Below, in pieces: positions 8,742 through 17,400 of a DNA stretch of 64,000 nt. The DNA comes from Actinoplanes derwentensis. GTDB lineage: Bacteria; Actinomycetota; Actinomycetes; Mycobacteriales; Micromonosporaceae. The DNA lies in assembly GCF_900104725.1 (NCBI RefSeq), contig NZ_LT629758.1:2604001-2668000 (forward strand), written 5' to 3'. The position numbers and the translations under genes are program-made. How positions within the stretch are numbered: position 1 is the stretch's first letter; each line of letters starts with the position of its first letter. Under the pieces are notes generated by a model. That model saw only the letters and a program-made list of their open reading frames with translations. It was not told the DNA's origin and ran no database searches.

Positions 8742-9650
8742 TCAGCCCTTGACGGCGCCCAGCGTGACGCCGGAGACGAAGAACCTCTGAATGAAGGGAT
8801 AGATGAGCAGGATCGGCAGCATGGTGAGGACGATGGTGACGGCCTGGATGCTCGCCGCGATCTGCAGCGCGGTATCGCTGGCCGTGCTGTTGTCCGAGCC
8901 CGCGGTGGCGCCGGCGATCAGGTTGCGCAAATAGACGGTGACCGGGAACAGTTCCTGCCGGTCCATGTAAAGGAACCCGGAGAACCACGAGTTCCAGAAC
9001 GACACCGCGTAGAACAGCAACATGGTGGCGAGCACCGCCTTGGACAGCGGCAGCACGATCCGCAGCAGGGTGCGGTAGGTGCCGCAGCCGTCGACGGCCG
9101 CGGCCTCCTCGAGTTCGACCGGCAGGCTCTCGAAGAACGCCTTCATCACCAGCAGGTTGAACACGCTGATCGCGTTCGGCAGCACGATCGCCCACAGGGT
9201 GTTGCGCAGCCCGAGCGTGCTGACCAGCACGTAGTTGGGAATCAGGCCGCCGTTGAAGAACATCGTGAACACCGCGATGCCGACCAGCACGCCACGGCCC
9301 TTGAGATGGCGCTTCGACAGCACGTAGGCGTAGCAGGTGGTGAGCACCAGCGCGATGGCCGTGGCGACCACGGTGTAGAGCACGGTGTTGCGGTAGTTGG
9401 TCCAGAACATCGCGTCGGACATGACGTGCTGGTACGTGGTCAGGTTGAAGCCTTTCGGCAACAGGACCACCTGCCCGGAACGGATCTCGTGCTCGCCACT
9501 GAATGAGCGGGCCACGATGTTGACGAACGGGAACAGCGTGGCCACCACCACGGCGGTGAGCACGAACGCGTTGATCACCTGGAAGGCCCGGTACGCCCGG
9601 GTCGCCTGCGGAACCCCGTTACGTGCTGGTCGGATGGCGGCCGAGGTCAC
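8742..9650 (-). CDS. sugar ABC transporter permease (YtcP/LplC type)
   Basis: A 302-residue inner-membrane permease with six predicted helices. The EAA loop reads ELEEAAAVDGCGTYRTLLRIVLPLSKA. GTG at 9650 overlaps the preceding permease stop (GTGA), which fixes the start; the longer frame reaching 9944 is antisense-like filler inside the neighbouring permease. Partner of the permease at 9647-10630 and the lipoprotein at 7064-8713 in an oligosaccharide importer. Confidence 0.93.
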   Translation of the reverse strand: MTSAAIRPARNGVPQATRAYRAFQVINAFVLTAVVVATLFPFVNIVARSFSGEHEIRSGQVVLLPKGFNLTTYQHVMSDAMFWTNYRNTVLYTVVATAIALVLTTCYAYVLSKRHLKGRGVLVGIAVFTMFFNGGLIPNYVLVSTLGLRNTLWAIVLPNAISVFNLLVMKAFFESLPVELEEAAAVDGCGTYRTLLRIVLPLSKAVLATMLLFYAVSFWNSWFSGFLYMDRQELFPVTVYLRNLIAGATAGSDNSTASDTALQIAASIQAVTIVLTMLPILLIYPFIQRFFVSGVTLGAVKG

Positions 9651-10630
9651 CACAGGCTCGTCCCGATCGTGCGCCGGGACAGTGTGTTCGCGCCGAGTAC
9701 CAGCAGCAGGCCGATCACGGACTCGAACAGGCCGATGGCCGCCGCGTAGCTGAAGCTGCCGGAGACGACACCGACGCGGTAGAGGTAGGTCGAGATGACG
9801 TCCGCGGCCGGGTAGGTGAGCGGATTGTAGAGCAGCAGGATCTTCTCGAAGCCGACCGCCAGGAACGTGCCGATGTTGAGGATGAGCAGCGTGATCATCG
9901 TGGGCCGGATCCCGGGCAGCGTGACGTGCCAGGTCTGCCGCCACCGGTTCGCGCCGTCGACCCGCGCCTGCTGGTAGAGGTCACTGTCGATGGTGGTGAG
10001 CGCGGCGAGATAGAGGATCGTCCCCCAGCCGACGGTCTGCCAGACCTCTGAGGAGACGTAGATCGTGCGGAACCAGCCGGGCTGCTGAATGAACGCGATC
10101 TTGTCGTGCCCCATTGCGGCAAGCCCGTGGTTGATCACGCCGTCCACGGACACCGTCTGCAGGACCAGACCCGCCACCACCACGATGGACAGGAAGTGCG
10201 GCAGGTAGGAGATGGTCTGCACGAAGCCCTTGAGCCAGCGGGTGCGGACCTCGTTGAGCAGCAGCGCCAGCACGATCGGCAGCGGGAAGCAGAACAGCAG
10301 GGTGAGCGCGCCCATGATGATCGTGTTGGTGAAGACCTGCCAGAAGGTGGGATCGGCGAGGAACATCCGAAAGTAGTGCAACCCGACCCAGTACTCGCCG
10401 ACCAGTTCACCGCCGGGCTGGTAGCGCCGGAACGCGATCACGTTGCCGAGCATCGGCAGATAACGGAACACCGCGAAGAACAGCAGCGGCAGTACGGCCA
10501 GCGAGTACAGCTGCCAGTCTCGGCGCAGTGCGTGTCGCCAGCCTCTTCGTCGGGTTCGTTCAGGATGCGCGGTCCGGGGCGGCCGGCGGAGCGTGTCCGG
10601 CACGCGGTCGATCACCTTGGCCGGGTTCAT
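9647..10630 (-). CDS. sugar ABC transporter permease (LplB type)
   Basis: A 327-residue permease. After a basic cytoplasmic N-terminus of about 35 residues come six helices, the first being LYSLAVLPLLFFAVFRYLP. The EAA loop QQARVDGANRWRQTWHVTLPG contacts the ATPase. ATG 10630 overlaps the GH3 stop by four bases and its own stop overlaps the next permease start, showing tight translational coupling. It forms the heterodimeric channel with the 8742-9650 product. Confidence 0.94.
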   Translation of the reverse strand: MNPAKVIDRVPDTLRRPPRTAHPERTRRRGWRHALRRDWQLYSLAVLPLLFFAVFRYLPMLGNVIAFRRYQPGGELVGEYWVGLHYFRMFLADPTFWQVFTNTIIMGALTLLFCFPLPIVLALLLNEVRTRWLKGFVQTISYLPHFLSIVVVAGLVLQTVSVDGVINHGLAAMGHDKIAFIQQPGWFRTIYVSSEVWQTVGWGTILYLAALTTIDSDLYQQARVDGANRWRQTWHVTLPGIRPTMITLLILNIGTFLAVGFEKILLLYNPLTYPAADVISTYLYRVGVVSGSFSYAAAIGLFESVIGLLLVLGANTLSRRTIGTSLW

Positions 10631-13032
10631 GACGTCGGCCCTTGCCGCGCGGGCGCGAGGGCCGGCAGGCGGTCGACGCGGACCCGTGACTCCAGCATCC
10701 GTTGCGCTCCGGTCTCGCGCTCGGCGCCGACCAGCCGCAGCCGTACGGTGGCCGCGGCGTCCGCGCTCGACCGGCCGAACCGCAGCTCCACGTCGCCCGG
10801 TTCGACCACGCGCCGGCCGTCGACGCCCGTGAACGACGCCATGTCGGCCGGCACGGCGAAGCTGACGTAGGCGGCTTCGCCGTGCTTCAGAGCGACCCGG
10901 GCGTAGCCGATCAGCCGTACCACCGGCCTGGTCGTCTGTGCGACGGGGTCGTGCAGATACAGCTGGACGACCTCGACGCCGTCTCGCTCGCCGGTGTTCC
11001 GGACGGTGATCCGTACCGTCGCGTCGCCGTCGACGGGCCAGACGGCGGGCTCGTCGACCGGAACCTCTTCAATACTGAGCGCGTGCGCGTCGGTCCAGTC
11101 GAAGGTGGTGTAGCTCAGGCCGTGCCCGAACGGGAACGCGGGCGTCGGGTCGATCGAGGACACCTGGCTGCGGCGGCCCAGCGGCGGCGACAGGTAGGTC
11201 GTGGGCAGTCCACCAGAGTTGCTCGGCACACTCACCGGCAGCCGTCCTGACGGGTTCACGGCACCGGTCAGGATCTCGGCTAAAGCCTGGCCGCCCTGTT
11301 GGCCGGGGAAGAACGCCTGCACGATGGCGGCGGCCGTGGCGACCTCGGGGCCGAGGGCATAGGGGCGGCCGGCCAGCAGCACCAGCGCCACCGGGGTGCC
11401 CGTGTCGAGGACCGCCCGCACAAGGTCCGACTGGATGCCGGGCAGCCGCAGGTCGTCGGCGTCGCAGCCCTCGCCCGAGGTACCCCGCCCGAACAGGCCG
11501 GCCCGGTCGCCCACCGCGAGGACGCACAGGTCGCTGTCGGCTGCGGCGGCCACGGCTGCGGCGATGCCGGAGGCATCGTCGCCGGTGATCGTGCAGCCCT
11601 GCTCGTACACCAGGTGCGGAGCGAGATCGCTGAGTGCCTCGCGGAGGGTGGGAACGTTGATGCCGAGGTCGTGGTCCGGGTGTCGTTGTCCGACGTGGAG
11701 CGGGAAGGAATAACACCCGAGCATGGCGAGCGGATCGTCGGCGACGGGGCCGACCAGCGCGATCCGCTGGGCGGTGGCCAGCGGCAACACGGTTCCGGTG
11801 TTGCGCAGCAGCACGATCGACTCGCGGGCCAGACGTAACGCGACGTCGCGCCCGGCTTCGTCGTCGAGCCGCAGTTCTCCGGCATCATCGACCAGGGGCT
11901 GCCAGTCGGCGTCGAGCAGGCCCAACTCCGCCTTCTGGGTCAGCACTCGAAGCAACGCCCGGTCGACCAGCGCCTCCTCGACGGCGCCTGATCGGATCGC
12001 CTCGAGCAACGGCGGACCATAGGCGTCGACCGTAGGAAGTTCGACGTCGATGCCAGCGCGGAGAGCGAGCCGGGCCGCATCGGCGGCACCGTCCGCGACA
12101 CCATGCAGCGTTTCCAGGAATCGCACGGCGAAGTAGTCAGCGACCACCGTCCCTCGGAAGCCCCACTCGTCACGCAGCAGCCGGTTCAGAAGTGCACGGT
12201 CGGCCGCGACCGGAACACCGTCGATCTCGGCGTAGGAGTGCATCACCGAACGGGCCCCGCCCAGCCGCAACGCCATCTCGAACGGCGGCAGTATCACGTC
12301 ATTCAACTCCCGGACGCCCATCGGCACCGGGGCGAGGTTGCGTCCTCCACGCGAGGCGGAGTAGCCGGCGAAGTGTTTGAGTGTCGCCACCACGCCGGCG
12401 TCCTCGAGCGCACGGACGTAAGCCGCACCGACGGAGCCGACGAGGTAGGGGTCCTCCCCGATCGTCTCCTCGGTGCGGCCCCAGCGGTAGTCCCGGGTCA
12501 CGTCGAGAACCGGAGCGAGTCCCTGATGGACTCCCGCGGCCCGCATGGACCGCCCGATCCCGCCGGCCATCTGCGCCACCAACGCGGGATCGAATGAGGC
12601 GCCCCAGGCCAGCGGTGCCGGGTACACCGTGGCACGCCAGGCGGCGAACCCGGTGAGGCACTCCTCGTGCACCTGCGCCGGCAAACCGAAACGGCTCTCC
12701 GCCATGATCCGCCTTTGGGCTGCAGCGAGCGACCGCGCACCGGCTGCGGGTTCGACCGGGGCCGTGCCGAACGGCCGGGTCAGCTGCCCGAGCCCGTGAC
12801 GGATGAGCGAGTCCCACGCAGGCGTCTCGCCGCTCATTTCGGCCTGGTACGGCGCCACGCCCCCGCCGGACGCGTCCGCGCCGACCCACACGCCGACGAG
12901 CTGTGCCAGCTTCTCTTCCAGCGACATGAGGGGGAGCAGGGCCCGTGCCCGATCCTCCGGGGACAAACGCGGGTCGCGCCATCGGCCGCTCGGCGGCTCG
13001 GGACGGGTGTCGATAGACGGCTCGATGCTCAT
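10627..13032 (-). CDS. glycoside hydrolase family 3 beta-xylosidase/beta-glucosidase
   Basis: An 801-residue GH3 enzyme without a signal peptide, first gene of the importer operon. The (beta/alpha)8 domain contains QVHEECLTG, APVLDVTRDYRWGRTEETIGEDP, VATLKHFAGYSASRGGRN and the nucleophile Asp in GTVVADYFAV. The alpha/beta sandwich carries ESIVLLRNTGTVLPL and GRGTSGEGCDADDLRLPG, followed by a fibronectin-III-like C-terminal domain with FPFGHGLSYTTF. The sequence pattern is that of actinobacterial xylan-locus beta-xylosidases, so xylo-oligosaccharide hydrolysis in the cytoplasm is expected, but GH3 substrate calls are never certain from sequence alone. Confidence 0.93.
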   Translation of the reverse strand: MSIEPSIDTRPEPPSGRWRDPRLSPEDRARALLPLMSLEEKLAQLVGVWVGADASGGGVAPYQAEMSGETPAWDSLIRHGLGQLTRPFGTAPVEPAAGARSLAAAQRRIMAESRFGLPAQVHEECLTGFAAWRATVYPAPLAWGASFDPALVAQMAGGIGRSMRAAGVHQGLAPVLDVTRDYRWGRTEETIGEDPYLVGSVGAAYVRALEDAGVVATLKHFAGYSASRGGRNLAPVPMGVRELNDVILPPFEMALRLGGARSVMHSYAEIDGVPVAADRALLNRLLRDEWGFRGTVVADYFAVRFLETLHGVADGAADAARLALRAGIDVELPTVDAYGPPLLEAIRSGAVEEALVDRALLRVLTQKAELGLLDADWQPLVDDAGELRLDDEAGRDVALRLARESIVLLRNTGTVLPLATAQRIALVGPVADDPLAMLGCYSFPLHVGQRHPDHDLGINVPTLREALSDLAPHLVYEQGCTITGDDASGIAAAVAAAADSDLCVLAVGDRAGLFGRGTSGEGCDADDLRLPGIQSDLVRAVLDTGTPVALVLLAGRPYALGPEVATAAAIVQAFFPGQQGGQALAEILTGAVNPSGRLPVSVPSNSGGLPTTYLSPPLGRRSQVSSIDPTPAFPFGHGLSYTTFDWTDAHALSIEEVPVDEPAVWPVDGDATVRITVRNTGERDGVEVVQLYLHDPVAQTTRPVVRLIGYARVALKHGEAAYVSFAVPADMASFTGVDGRRVVEPGDVELRFGRSSADAAATVRLRLVGAERETGAQRMLESRVRVDRLPALAPARQGPTS

Positions 13033-13200
13033 ATCAGTCCTGTCTTCAGCGCTGACGGGAAGTCACCGTATTCATCGTGAGGCGAGCGAAACTTTCGTCG
13101 GCGCATCGAGATTCGTGACTGGGAACGTAAGCCTCGGGTTTCGTCGATGTCAAGACGCCGTAACGAATACATCTTTAGCATCAACGAAATACTTCTCCAC
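13033..13200. promoter_or_regulatory. promoter/operator region of the GH3-ABC-GH39 operon
   Basis: AT-richer DNA upstream of GH3. CGAAACTTTCG (13087-13097) is an inverted CGAA/TTCG repeat of the kind bound by LacI-type xylose regulators in streptomycetes. Further right, AACGAATACA (about 13162-13171) and CATCAACGAAATACT (13179-13193) are variants of one motif; the second recurs with a single change at 13762-13776. The positions suit repression of the leftward operon. The regulator is not identified. Confidence 0.4.
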
Positions 13201-13499
13201 GCGCTGATCAGTGCATGGAGCTTTTCGTGGAGTGGCATGCACGCCCCATGGAGATTCATCCTGAGGGTCTGCCGAGGGCCGGACCGACCCGGTAGCGTCC
13301 GCTATCGTCCCGGTGTGACGTCGCAGTGGCCGTGCGCACCGATCGACCTGACCGAAACTACCGGTGGCAGTGTGAGAACAGATGGCAGGACGCGCAAGCA
13401 GCCGAGGATGGTCCGGCAACCACGCGGATCAACCCCGTAAGCGAGTTGCCCGTACGGGAGAGCAGCGCATCACCGGAGCCTCCAACGAAGGAAATCGGC

Positions 13500-13698
13500 G
13501 TGCGGATTGTTGACGCTCCCGTGATCGGCACCCGTCCGGACGGAACTTCGTCACCGTGAAAGTCGGCGTGGACGACGGACTCACCGGCTTAGGCGACACC
13601 TCGCTCAACGGCCCGCGAGCTCGCCGTCGCGAGCTACCCGACCATGGGGGCCGGCGCTGATCGGCCGCGATCCCGCGCGGATCGAGGACACCTGGCAG
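13500..13698 (+). pseudogene. D-mannonate dehydratase (ManD/RspA, enolase superfamily) 5' remnant
   Basis: Joining three shifted frames gives [14 protein letters not shown], then [18 protein letters not shown] and TSLNG, then [11 protein letters not shown] and [17 protein letters not shown]. This is the N-terminal capping domain of enolase-superfamily D-mannonate dehydratases. Frameshifts lie near 13540, 13610 and 13646, and similarity stops at 13698, so the catalytic barrel is gone. Just upstream (about 13430-13480) the frame INPVSELPVRESSA looks like the last residues of a LacI repressor, suggesting a ruined regulator-dehydratase pair. The enzyme would have made 2-keto-3-deoxygluconate from mannonate, the product of uxuB in this window. 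Confidence 0.72.
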
Positions 13699-13755
13699 TG
13701 CGGGAGATCCGCAGCTTATGTCCACTCCCACCTATCGCGCCGATGGAGGCTCTGG

Positions 13756-13791
13756 ACGAAACATCAACGACATACTATGTTAATGTTTCGT
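13756..13791. promoter_or_regulatory. nested palindrome, probable operator
   Basis: ACGAAACAT (13756-13764) and ATGTTTCGT (13783-13791) are a perfect inverted repeat. Inside it, ACATA-C-TATGT (13770-13780) is a second perfect palindrome. CATCAACGACATACT (13762-13776) repeats, with one change, the motif at 13179-13193. The block lies in an AT-rich patch between the dehydratase remnant and GH62 and may be an operator that outlived its gene, or may still serve GH62. Confidence 0.45.
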
Positions 13792-14158
13792 GCAGGTCAG
13801 GAATTAGTTCTTTCGCACCGGCGCTCCCCGCCTGCCGCAGCAGGGAGGCCAATGGTAACTACCTGCCATAACCCTCACCTCTGATGGCGATTGCCGGGCA
13901 CCCCGGCCATCCACCGGAGCTCCCTGAACGCGCAGCTTCAGGCTCCACATCGGCTCCATTAGTCTCCACGAAGCGCCGCTGTCGACCTGCCCCGGCCCAT
14001 TCCCCAGGCGTCCGGATCATTGAACGCCCGAAACGGCGCAGCCGAGCACTACCCGGAGCGGGCTTCAGCGACGCTCAGCCGCGGGAGCCACCACCACCGT
14101 CCCCCACCGTCCCCGGCCGTCTGTGGCACCGTCCGGCCGCGCGTTCCCCGGAGGTCTC
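13792..14158. other. non-coding stretch upstream of GH62
   Basis: No reading frame with recognisable protein similarity on either strand. The only supported element is the GGAGG ribosome-binding site at 14150-14154 before the GH62 GTG start. The rest is ordinary GC-rich sequence, probably debris of the dehydratase locus. Confidence 0.4.
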
Positions 14159-15214
14159 GTGAAACACATCCCCCATCGGCTGTGGTTGGCAGCCACTGCC
14201 GTCGTCGCCCTCGCCGCGGGCGTCATCGTCACCGCGAACCCCGCTCAAGCCGCCACCATGCAGAGGAGCTACCAGTGGAGCTCGAGCGGCATCCTGATCG
14301 CGCCGAAATCAGACTCCAGCCACAGCCTGGTGTCGATCAAAGATCCGTCGGTCGTCCACTACAACGGGCGATGGCACGTCTTCGCCTCGACGGTCGACTC
14401 GGCCGGCGAATACAGCATGGTGTACCTGAACTTCACCGACTGGTCCTCGGCCGATTCGGCCACGCCGTTCCACCTGGACGAGACCGCCATCGGCACCGGG
14501 TACCGGGCGGCCCCGCAGGTCTTCTACTTCGCCCCGCAAAGCCTGTGGTACCTGGTCTACCAGACTGGCGGGAACGCCTCCTACTCCACCAACACGGACC
14601 TTGCCAACCCGTCCGGATGGACCGCTCCGAAGGGTTTCTACTCCGGCGTGCCCTCGATCATCCAGCAGAACATCGGATCCGGCAGCTGGGTCGACATGTG
14701 GGTGATCTGCGGCAGCGTCAACTGCCATCTGTTCTCCTCGGACAACAACGGCCATCTCTATCGCTCGCAGACCAGCATGGCCGGCTTCCCCAACGGCATG
14801 AGCGATCCGGTCATCGTTTTGTCCGACTCGAAGTTCAAACTGTTCGAGGCGAGCAACATGTACAAGATAGCCGGCGCCCAGGAATACCTGCTGCTGGTCG
14901 AAGCGATCGGCTCCGATGGCAAGCGGTACTTCCGGTCCTGGACCACGGATGCGATCAACGGGGCGTTCACCGCGCTGGCCGATACCGGGAGCAATCCGTT
15001 CGCGCGGTCCACCAACGTCGCCTTCGGTGGCACCGCATGGACCAAGGACATCAGTCACGGCGAGATGATCCGCGCTGGATACGACCAGAACATGATCATC
15101 AACCCGTGCGGCTTGCGCTACGCATATCAGGGCTTCGACCCGGCCTCGACCGCCGGTTACACCTTCCCGCCCTGGCGGATCGGGCTGCTGACCCAGACCA
15201 ATTCGGCCTGCTGA
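14159..15214 (+). CDS. secreted alpha-L-arabinofuranosidase, glycoside hydrolase family 62
   Basis: A 351-residue exported five-bladed propeller enzyme that removes arabinose side chains from arabinoxylan. The signal peptide spans residues 1-29 (LWLAATAVVALAAGVIV to AQA). Motifs: base Asp in SIKDPSVVHYNGRWHVFAS, the GMSDPVIV Asp, and the acid Glu in SHGEMIRAGYDQNMIINPCG; the protein ends YTFPPWRIGLLTQ. GTG 14159 is chosen because GGAGG lies five bases before it and the signal peptide then begins VKHIPHRLWL; the ATG at 14123 has no such site. No binding module is attached. It precedes a GH30-CBM13 gene and would open the backbone for it. Confidence 0.94.
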   Translation: MKHIPHRLWLAATAVVALAAGVIVTANPAQAATMQRSYQWSSSGILIAPKSDSSHSLVSIKDPSVVHYNGRWHVFASTVDSAGEYSMVYLNFTDWSSADSATPFHLDETAIGTGYRAAPQVFYFAPQSLWYLVYQTGGNASYSTNTDLANPSGWTAPKGFYSGVPSIIQQNIGSGSWVDMWVICGSVNCHLFSSDNNGHLYRSQTSMAGFPNGMSDPVIVLSDSKFKLFEASNMYKIAGAQEYLLLVEAIGSDGKRYFRSWTTDAINGAFTALADTGSNPFARSTNVAFGGTAWTKDISHGEMIRAGYDQNMIINPCGLRYAYQGFDPASTAGYTFPPWRIGLLTQTNSAC

Positions 15215-15504
15215 AACGCGAGGGCTGCAACGCCCCGAACCAAGCCGGCGCCCCAGGCCACCCGCCGCACCGGCCCTCCCCTGCCGGATGACGGTCGCTG
15301 GTCACCTAGATGGTCCGTGGACTCGAGCGGCGCGCCGGGTGTCGCCCTCTGATTCCCGTGCCGGTTCGGCAGCGCTGAGGCGATTCCGACACACGCAAGC
15401 ATCGATATCAGTCAGTGCCGCGCGCCGCCCCGGACGCGCGAGCCGAAGCTCGCTCGACTCGCTCGTTCCATGGCCGCGTGGCCTCGGTACGGAGGGAAGC
15501 AGGA
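15215..15504. other. GH62-GH30 intergenic region
   Basis: 290 bp without a supported gene. A GGAGGG ribosome-binding site lies seven bases before the GH30 start. No clear terminator or promoter box was found. Confidence 0.35.
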
Positions 15505-17314
15505 ATGTCGCGAAACATCAGACGGCAACTTCAGAGCGCGCTGGCAGCCATGACCGTGCTGAGTGCGGGTGGGCTCGTTGCTCTGGGCCAGTCCGCCGCG
15601 TATGCCGCGGCGTCGGACGCAACCATCAACGGCACGAATGTCCTGCAGCCCGATCGACGGCTTCGGCTTCTCCGAACACTTCGGCCGGGCGACCATCATG
15701 CACGGCTCAGAGGGCCTGTCCGCCCAACGTCAGCGGGAAGTGCTGGACCTGCTGTTGAGTCGCACCAGCGGCGCGGGGCTGAGCATCCTGAGGTTGGGTA
15801 TCGGTTCGGCCGGCAAGACGTCGATCCAGCCGACCGACCCCGGAGGTCCGGGCGCGACACCGCGATACGTGTGGAACGGCGACGACGACGGTCAGGTGTG
15901 GCTGGCGCAACAGGCCAAGGCATACGGGGTGAACCGGTTCTATGCCGATGCGTGGAGTGCGCCCGGCTACATGAAGACCAATGGCGACGAGTCCAACGGC
16001 GGGACGCTGTGCGGCCTGTCCGGCACCGCGTGCGGCAGCGGGGACTGGCGGCGGGCTTACGCGAACTACCTGGTCCAGTACGCGCGTTTCTATGCCCAGG
16101 AGGGCATCACGATCAACGATCTCGGGTTCACCAACGAACCCGACTACACCACCTCGTACTCCTCGATGCGGTTCACCCCGGCCCAGGCGGTCGAGCTCAC
16201 GAAGATCGTGGGACCGATCGCCGGCGCGGCCGGGCTGAAGGTGGCCTGCTGCGACGCCGTGGGCTGGACTTCACAGGGTCCATTCACCGCGGCGATCGCC
16301 GCCGATGCCGAGGCGCACAGCTGGATCACCACTCACACCGGACACTCGTACAGCAGCGCGCCCACGGCACCACTCCCGGTGAGCGGCCGACGTACCTGGA
16401 TGTCGGAGTGGTCACCGAGCGGCACCACCTGGAACGAGAGCTGGGACGACGGCAGCGGCTACGACGGATTCACCGTGGCTCAGGCGGTCCACACCGCGCT
16501 CACCAGCGGAAACGTCAACGGGTACGTGTACTGGTACGGCGCGTCCACCGGCACCACCCGCGGGCTCGTCCAGCTGGACGGGGACGGGTACCGGACCTCG
16601 AAGCGGCTGTGGGCGCTGGCCTCTTACAGCCGGTTCATCCGGCCGAACGCCACTCGGATCGGCGCATCCACTCCGGACGGCAATCTGCGGCTGTCCGCTT
16701 ACCAGAACACCGACGGCTCGCTGGTGCTGGTGGCGCTGAACGCGTCGAGCAGCGCCACCGAGGTGTCGTACGCGCTGCCGAACACCGGCGTGACGAGTGG
16801 AACCGCTACGCCGTATCTGACCAACGGAGTGAACAGCATGGCCGTCCAACCGGCCGTAGCCGTCACCGGCGGGGCGTTCACCGCCGCCGTGCCCGCCAGA
16901 TCACTGATCACGTACCGGATCACCGGCCAGGGCACGACCGGGCGGATACGTAGCGAGGCGGCCAGTCGATGCGCGGACGTCCCGAACAGTTCCAACGCCA
17001 ATGGCACCAGGTTGCAGGTCTGGGACTGCAACAGCAACGCCAACCAGCGGTGGACGCTCACCGGCGGGGAATTGCGGGTACTCGGCAAATGCCTGGACGC
17101 CCCGCTGGGAAGCACTGCCGCAGGCACCCCGGCGCAGCTGTGGGAGTGCAGCGGCAATCCCAACCAGCAGTGGACCGTCAACGCGAACGGGACGATCAGC
17201 AACCTCGCATACGGGTTGTGCCTGGACCTCAACGGCGGCGCCACGGCAAACGGCACCGCGATGGTCATGTCCACGTGCAACACCGGCGCCGGCCAACGGT
17301 GGGCACGGATCTAG
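15505..17314 (+). CDS. secreted GH30 glycosidase with CBM13 lectin domain, apparent +1 frameshift after the signal peptide
   Basis: The gene starts at ATG 15505 (GGAGGG upstream) with an export signal MSRNIRRQLQSALAAMTVLS to AAYAAASDATINGTNVLQ. The mature enzyme continues in another frame from about 15653 (IDGFGFSEHFG). One extra base in the CAGCCCGATCGAC stretch separates the two. The GH30 domain has WSAPGYMKTN, acid/base Glu in FTNEPDY (codon 16136), nucleophile Glu in WMSEWSPSG (codon 16406) and RFIRPNATRIGAS. A ricin-B type CBM13 follows from about 16930 with repeated NQRW, NQQW and GQRW motifs. If the base is real, the enzyme is not exported intact; a sequencing error in the CCC run is equally possible. 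Paralogue of 622-2055. Confidence 0.85.
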
Positions 17315-17400
17315 CCGCCAAGACCTGTCCGGGCGATCGACCCGGACACCCCTGAATCTCATCACCCGATCACCTATCAGAGATCAAGGAGAGTCATCCG

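Noticed and set aside
13884..14162. Plus-strand frame of about 92 codons ahead of GH62
   Set aside because: Pro/Arg/Ser-rich with no homology pattern; it overlaps the GH62 ribosome-binding site and signal peptide.
15563..15652. ATG at 15563 as the true start of the GH30-CBM13 protein
   Set aside because: The first 30 residues in that frame are Arg/Pro-rich and no signal peptide results, whereas the other frame has a perfect one with a good ribosome-binding site at 15505.
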